This document shows positions 22,044 to 64,000 of a DNA stretch of 64,000 bases, one piece after another; the stretch's first letter is position 1; each line of letters opens with the position of its first letter. The stretch lies in assembly GCA_038025085.1 (NCBI GenBank), contig CM076143.1, positions 11,741,001-11,805,000 on the forward strand, given 5' to 3'. The notes under the pieces were generated by a model, which worked only from the letters and a program-made list of their open reading frames with translations, had not been told where the DNA came from and made no database searches. The position numbers and the translations under genes were made by a program. The DNA comes from Tetragonia tetragonoides (Eukaryota > Streptophyta > Magnoliopsida > Caryophyllales > Aizoaceae).

Positions 22044-22984
22044 AGGTTATATTTGGTACAAAATTCTTGAAGAAACTTTAGCCTTTTGTTGTGGTTAATT
22101 AATTAATTAATTAATATTATTTTTTTGAAAATACGAGCTTTTGGACGGATTTTTAACCTTTTGGGATGACCAAAAGCTCAATTGTGAAAGTTACCTAGAT
22201 TAAGTTTTCAACCAAAAGGTGAAACTTACTCATAGTCACAACTTGTAGCTCGTAGTATGACTACATTTGGGAAAATTAGTTGTAGTCTTCAATGACAAAC
22301 GTTACATGAGAAAAAAAAATGAGTGGAAAATAATTAAGTCATTTACTAAAAGCTAATAGGCTAACTATTTGGCTAGCTAAAGTTGAGAGTTAGTATAAGT
22401 AAATTCACATTAGTTGTAGGTGTAACTGTAGTTGTAAAATAATCTAGCAAACTATCTGATAGTTGAAAAGTTGAAAAAATTAGCTTTAAGTTTCAAGCTG
22501 TAGTTTCTATTGAAAAATTAGTTGTTTGTGTCAAACATAGGGTGTGTTCTTTTCCACTTACTGAATCTTACTCAATCAGTGGAAATGAATCAGTGAGAAT
22601 CAATGGTAGGACCTTACTCAATCAGTGGAAATCAGTGGCAGAACCCACATTCCTACTCACAGAATCAGTGGCAGGACCTTATTGAATAAGTGGAAGGACC
22701 TATTGGCTATTGAATCAATGGAGATCAATGACAGGACTCTACTCAATCAGTGGGAATCAGTGGCAGGACCTTACCCAATCAGTGAGAATCACTGGAAAAT
22801 AAGTGGAAAAGAAAGTCTATGGCTCAAAAATTGCAGATATAGCAAACAACTATAACTTGTTTTTGCCAACTAATGGGTCTCAAATGAGGCCACTTCTATA
22901 AGCATGACGTCGTTTGTTGCGCCTCACGTTGAGAACTTGAGATCGCCTCATATAAATTTTTGTATTTTTGCCAAACATAACCTT
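22044..22984. mobile_element. Possible non-autonomous DNA transposon (nested MITEs)
   Basis: The left end AGGTTATATTTGGTACAAAA and the reverse complement of the right end AAGGTTATGTTTGGCAAAAA match over most of ~18 bases. The interior is AT-rich with no coding capacity and contains a second inverted-repeat element (22540-22818). No target duplication could be fixed, so the boundaries are tentative. Confidence 0.4.
22540..22818. mobile_element. MITE-like element built of a TCAGTGG minisatellite
   Basis: The left end GGGTGTGTTCTTTTCCACTTA and the reverse complement of the right end share TTCTTTTCCACTTA. Between them lie about eight degenerate repeats of a ~30 base unit containing CTCAATCAGTGG and GTGGCAGGACCT. 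The 5' GGGTGTGTT is reminiscent of PIF/Harbinger ends, but the family is an inference. Confidence 0.45.
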
Positions 22985-23364
22985 AGGCGGTTACCAGTCC
23001 CACACTCCCATTAGGGGTGATTTTGTCATTTCTCTTTTTTATTTTTTTATTTGTTGAACCAAGCAATAGGACCGGAGAGACGGCCCGGGTTTCAAAGTTA
23101 TTGGGACTCCATAGTCCTAAAAAACCTTGCAAAACTTCACTGCCCTGCCAATATAGGCAATATTACTGCCCAACCTTCCTTGCTCTCATTGGTTTTCTCT
23201 CTCCTAAATTCACTCGACTCCTTTTCTACAAGTATGCTAAATATGTCTATCATCTTTCAGTTCGTTGTTTCTTATATTGTGGCAACAAAATTGAACTGAA
23301 TCTAACTTGGTTTCAAAATTCGTTGCAGGTTGAACCCATTTGTTAGAATCTCAATATTTCAAAG

Positions 23365-62099
<38,735 letters not shown>

Positions 62100-63011
62100 G
62101 TATTGAACATATTAATTCATGTAATGTCTATATTAGCACTACATTAGTTGGAATCACCGCAATAGACAAAATGTTGTCCACCTATATTGACAACTTCTTT
62201 CGACCATCTTGGATCTTACTAGCAGCAAATGCCCATATCTGAAAACTGAGAACTTGGATAAACCTCTATCTTGAGACTCTTGCTTCTCCCTAACCTAAGC
62301 GTAAGTGAGAAGGCAACTGGAAAGGTTTGCTGCGAGAAGCCGAAAAGCTACTTTTTCTTGTCAGCTTTGATACATGCTTTGAAATGCCAGCCTATTGAGG
62401 CCAACCAGGCGTTTCTCTTGGAATAGTTACAGTTTGCAAAGGCACCAAAGCCCCCCCCCCCCCCCCCCAAATCATCAACACCACACCACAAAAAGAAAAG
62501 CTGAATGTTAGCCATCACACCTTTAGGACACAAAGGAACGCAACTGCAGATTTCTGAACCCGGAAACAACCTACCAGCTTGGTGGCAAACATGTCCATCA
62601 CCCTTACTTTAGACCAAAGGCCAAAGCTTGGACTTTCTTGATAGCATTTTTCATTAAGGTTGTCTGCTTTCGTCTGCGTGAATAAGAGCTTCTTCCATTT
62701 CAGGGAGCTCTTAGTCGATCAAACCTTTATTTCGTTTTAATTGTCTGTAATGGCTCAGTGATCTGTCTGATCCTCTTTGAAACCCGCCACTTCCTTCAAG
62801 TCTGTTTGATCTCCAAAAATATTTGATTTTCTTGATTATTTTAATGCACATGACGTATTTCCCGACTGAACAACAAATGACTCAATGACTTGAATAGTCG
62901 AACTGGAACAATAAATTGCAATTTTATTGGTATTAGATTGTGTCATTCTTGAAAGCGCGGGAGAGTGGAGAAAAATCCTTCATATAGCAAGAAATTTTAA
63001 TTGAGCATGAC
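62100..63011. other. Intron 24 of exportin-4; no further exon found
   Basis: After the GT donor at 62100 I found no exon matching the remaining exportin-4 C-terminus before the window end. A poly(C) run at about 62452-62468 is present, with no recognised element. Confidence 0.5.
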
Positions 63012-63325
63012 AAGGGTATTAAATCTCGGCCGACACGGGACTTATCGGCCGATAAGGGACTTATCGGCCGCGACGTCTCGGTTTTGAAGGTTGCTAATAC
63101 GCGATATCCCGTTACGTCAAGACTTTCCGTAACCACCGATATATGGCCGATACATAATCGATACAGCTGATACATTTCTAATAAATGGCCGATACAGCCA
63201 ATATATGACCGATACAGCCAGTATGACCAATACAAAGTTCATGCCGCAACCTGGTACGTGCCAGGCATATCAGCCCGCTTCCCGACATCGCGACCAATAC
63301 CGAGATTTAGAACCCTGAGCGTGAC
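63003..63325. mobile_element. Short MITE with 9 bp target duplication, GGCCGATAC-rich
   Basis: The left end AGGGTATTAAATCTCGG (63013) and the reverse complement of the right end AGGGTTCTAAATCTCGG (to 63316) match at 15 of 17 bases. Flanks GAGCATGAC (63003-63011) and GAGCGTGAC (63317-63325) differ at one base, a 9 bp duplication as for Mutator-type insertions. The interior repeats GGCCGATA and TCGGCC motifs with no coding capacity. Confidence 0.7.
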
Positions 63326-63399
63326 TGATATCTACAGTCTCAAGAGCTCCAAAAACTGTGCTAAGCTGTAGCTTTTACTCTTAAGATACATTGTCAGTG

Positions 63400-64000
63400 G
63401 CCCTAGATAGGAAAATTTACCGAGGACTTGGCCCTAGATAAATACATTTGACTCTTCTAGAACTTACCAAGGACTTGGCCCTAGATAGGAAAATTTGGCG
63501 CAGTAAGATCCAGGTAGAGGATCCTCGATAGATTGTGAGTTTTGCATTGCGTAGGATGTAGACCTTGCGGCATTTTGTTTTCTAGCTTGTAGTTGTCTAT
63601 GTTAGTAACCTTCTTTTTGGTGTGACTTTGCTTTTTATCCTTCACCCTTTTTCTTTTTCAGTATTTCCTTCTTCATTGCATGCACTCTTGCTACCCACCC
63701 AAAAAAAAAATTTTAAAAAAAAAAACTATTTTTGCAAATGCTTTCAAAAAATAAAAAGTGTTTGTGGGTCTTTCGGAAACAGTCTCTCTACTTCTTTTTA
63801 GCCTATTATGTTAGTAACCTTCTGTTTTGGTGTGACTTTGCTTTCTATCCCTCAGCCTTTTTCTTTTTCATTATTTCCTTCTTCATTGCATGCACTCTTG
63901 CTACTCCCCCAAAAAAGAATTTAAAAAAAAAAAAAACCCATTTTTGCAAATGTTTTCAAAAAAAAAAAAAAAGTGTGTGGGTCTTTCGGAAACAGTCTCT
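63400..64000 (+). mobile_element. RTE LINE 3' fragment with duplicated 3' UTR, cut by window end
   Basis: 63470-63532 encodes the end of the RTE ORF (RKIWRSKIQVEDPR-stop by homology to 10735-10781). The 3' UTR follows with GTGGGTCTTTCGGAAACAGT as in the 7877-11130 copy. A ~209 base unit starting GTTAGTAACCTTCT is tandemly duplicated (63601-63809 and 63810 onward). A smaller duplication of CCCTAGATAGGAAAATTT lies at 63402 and 63479. The TTG tail must lie right of the window. Confidence 0.82.

Overview
The window is nuclear DNA of a flowering plant. The signs are P-class PPR genes, a plant mobile domain (PMD) gene, Stowaway and Harbinger-type MITEs, L1- and RTE-type LINEs, GT-AG introns and long AG and AAT microsatellites. 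It looks like a eudicot with a repeat-rich, large-intron genome; I cannot name the species. No prokaryotic, organellar or CRISPR features were seen.

Layout. 1-3430 holds the last three coding exons of a nuclear gene for mitochondrial ribosomal protein mS35. 5048-6796 is an intact intronless PPR gene close to Arabidopsis At3g04760. 7757-12782 (minus) is a second PPR gene, close to At1g08610, broken twice: by a nonsense codon and by a 3.25 kb RTE-type LINE (7877-11130) inserted in its last repeats with a 17 bp target-site duplication. 14097-20393 is a complete Mutator-like transposon with long structured terminal inverted repeats. It carries two convergent genes: a PMD gene on plus, and a transposase read through an in-frame stop and an intron into an OTU-protease domain on minus. 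20394-23364 is intergenic, with a (GA)n tract and MITE-like repeats.

23365 to 62099, and on past the right edge, is one gene: exportin-4 (like Arabidopsis At3g04490). I could place 24 coding exons that join in frame through 846 codons. The gene is over 38.7 kb because its introns are full of transposons: two near-full-length L1 LINEs (44549-50485 and 52416-58229), about ten 5'-truncated L1 tails, a tRNA-derived SINE sharing its 3' tail with the RTE LINE, copies of a second SINE family, two Stowaway MITEs, a Harbinger-like MITE carrying a ~365 bp AAT array, and a short MITE with 9 bp duplications. The window ends inside a second RTE LINE copy with a tandemly duplicated 3' UTR.

The host genes are housekeeping: mitochondrial translation (mS35), organelle RNA processing (the PPR proteins) and nuclear export (XPO4). 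They do not form an operon-like system. The most interesting material is in the mobile elements: the PMD/transposase/OTU cargo of the MULE, the paired RTE LINE and SINE tails, and a 3' hairpin shared by the L1 copies that shows compensatory base changes.
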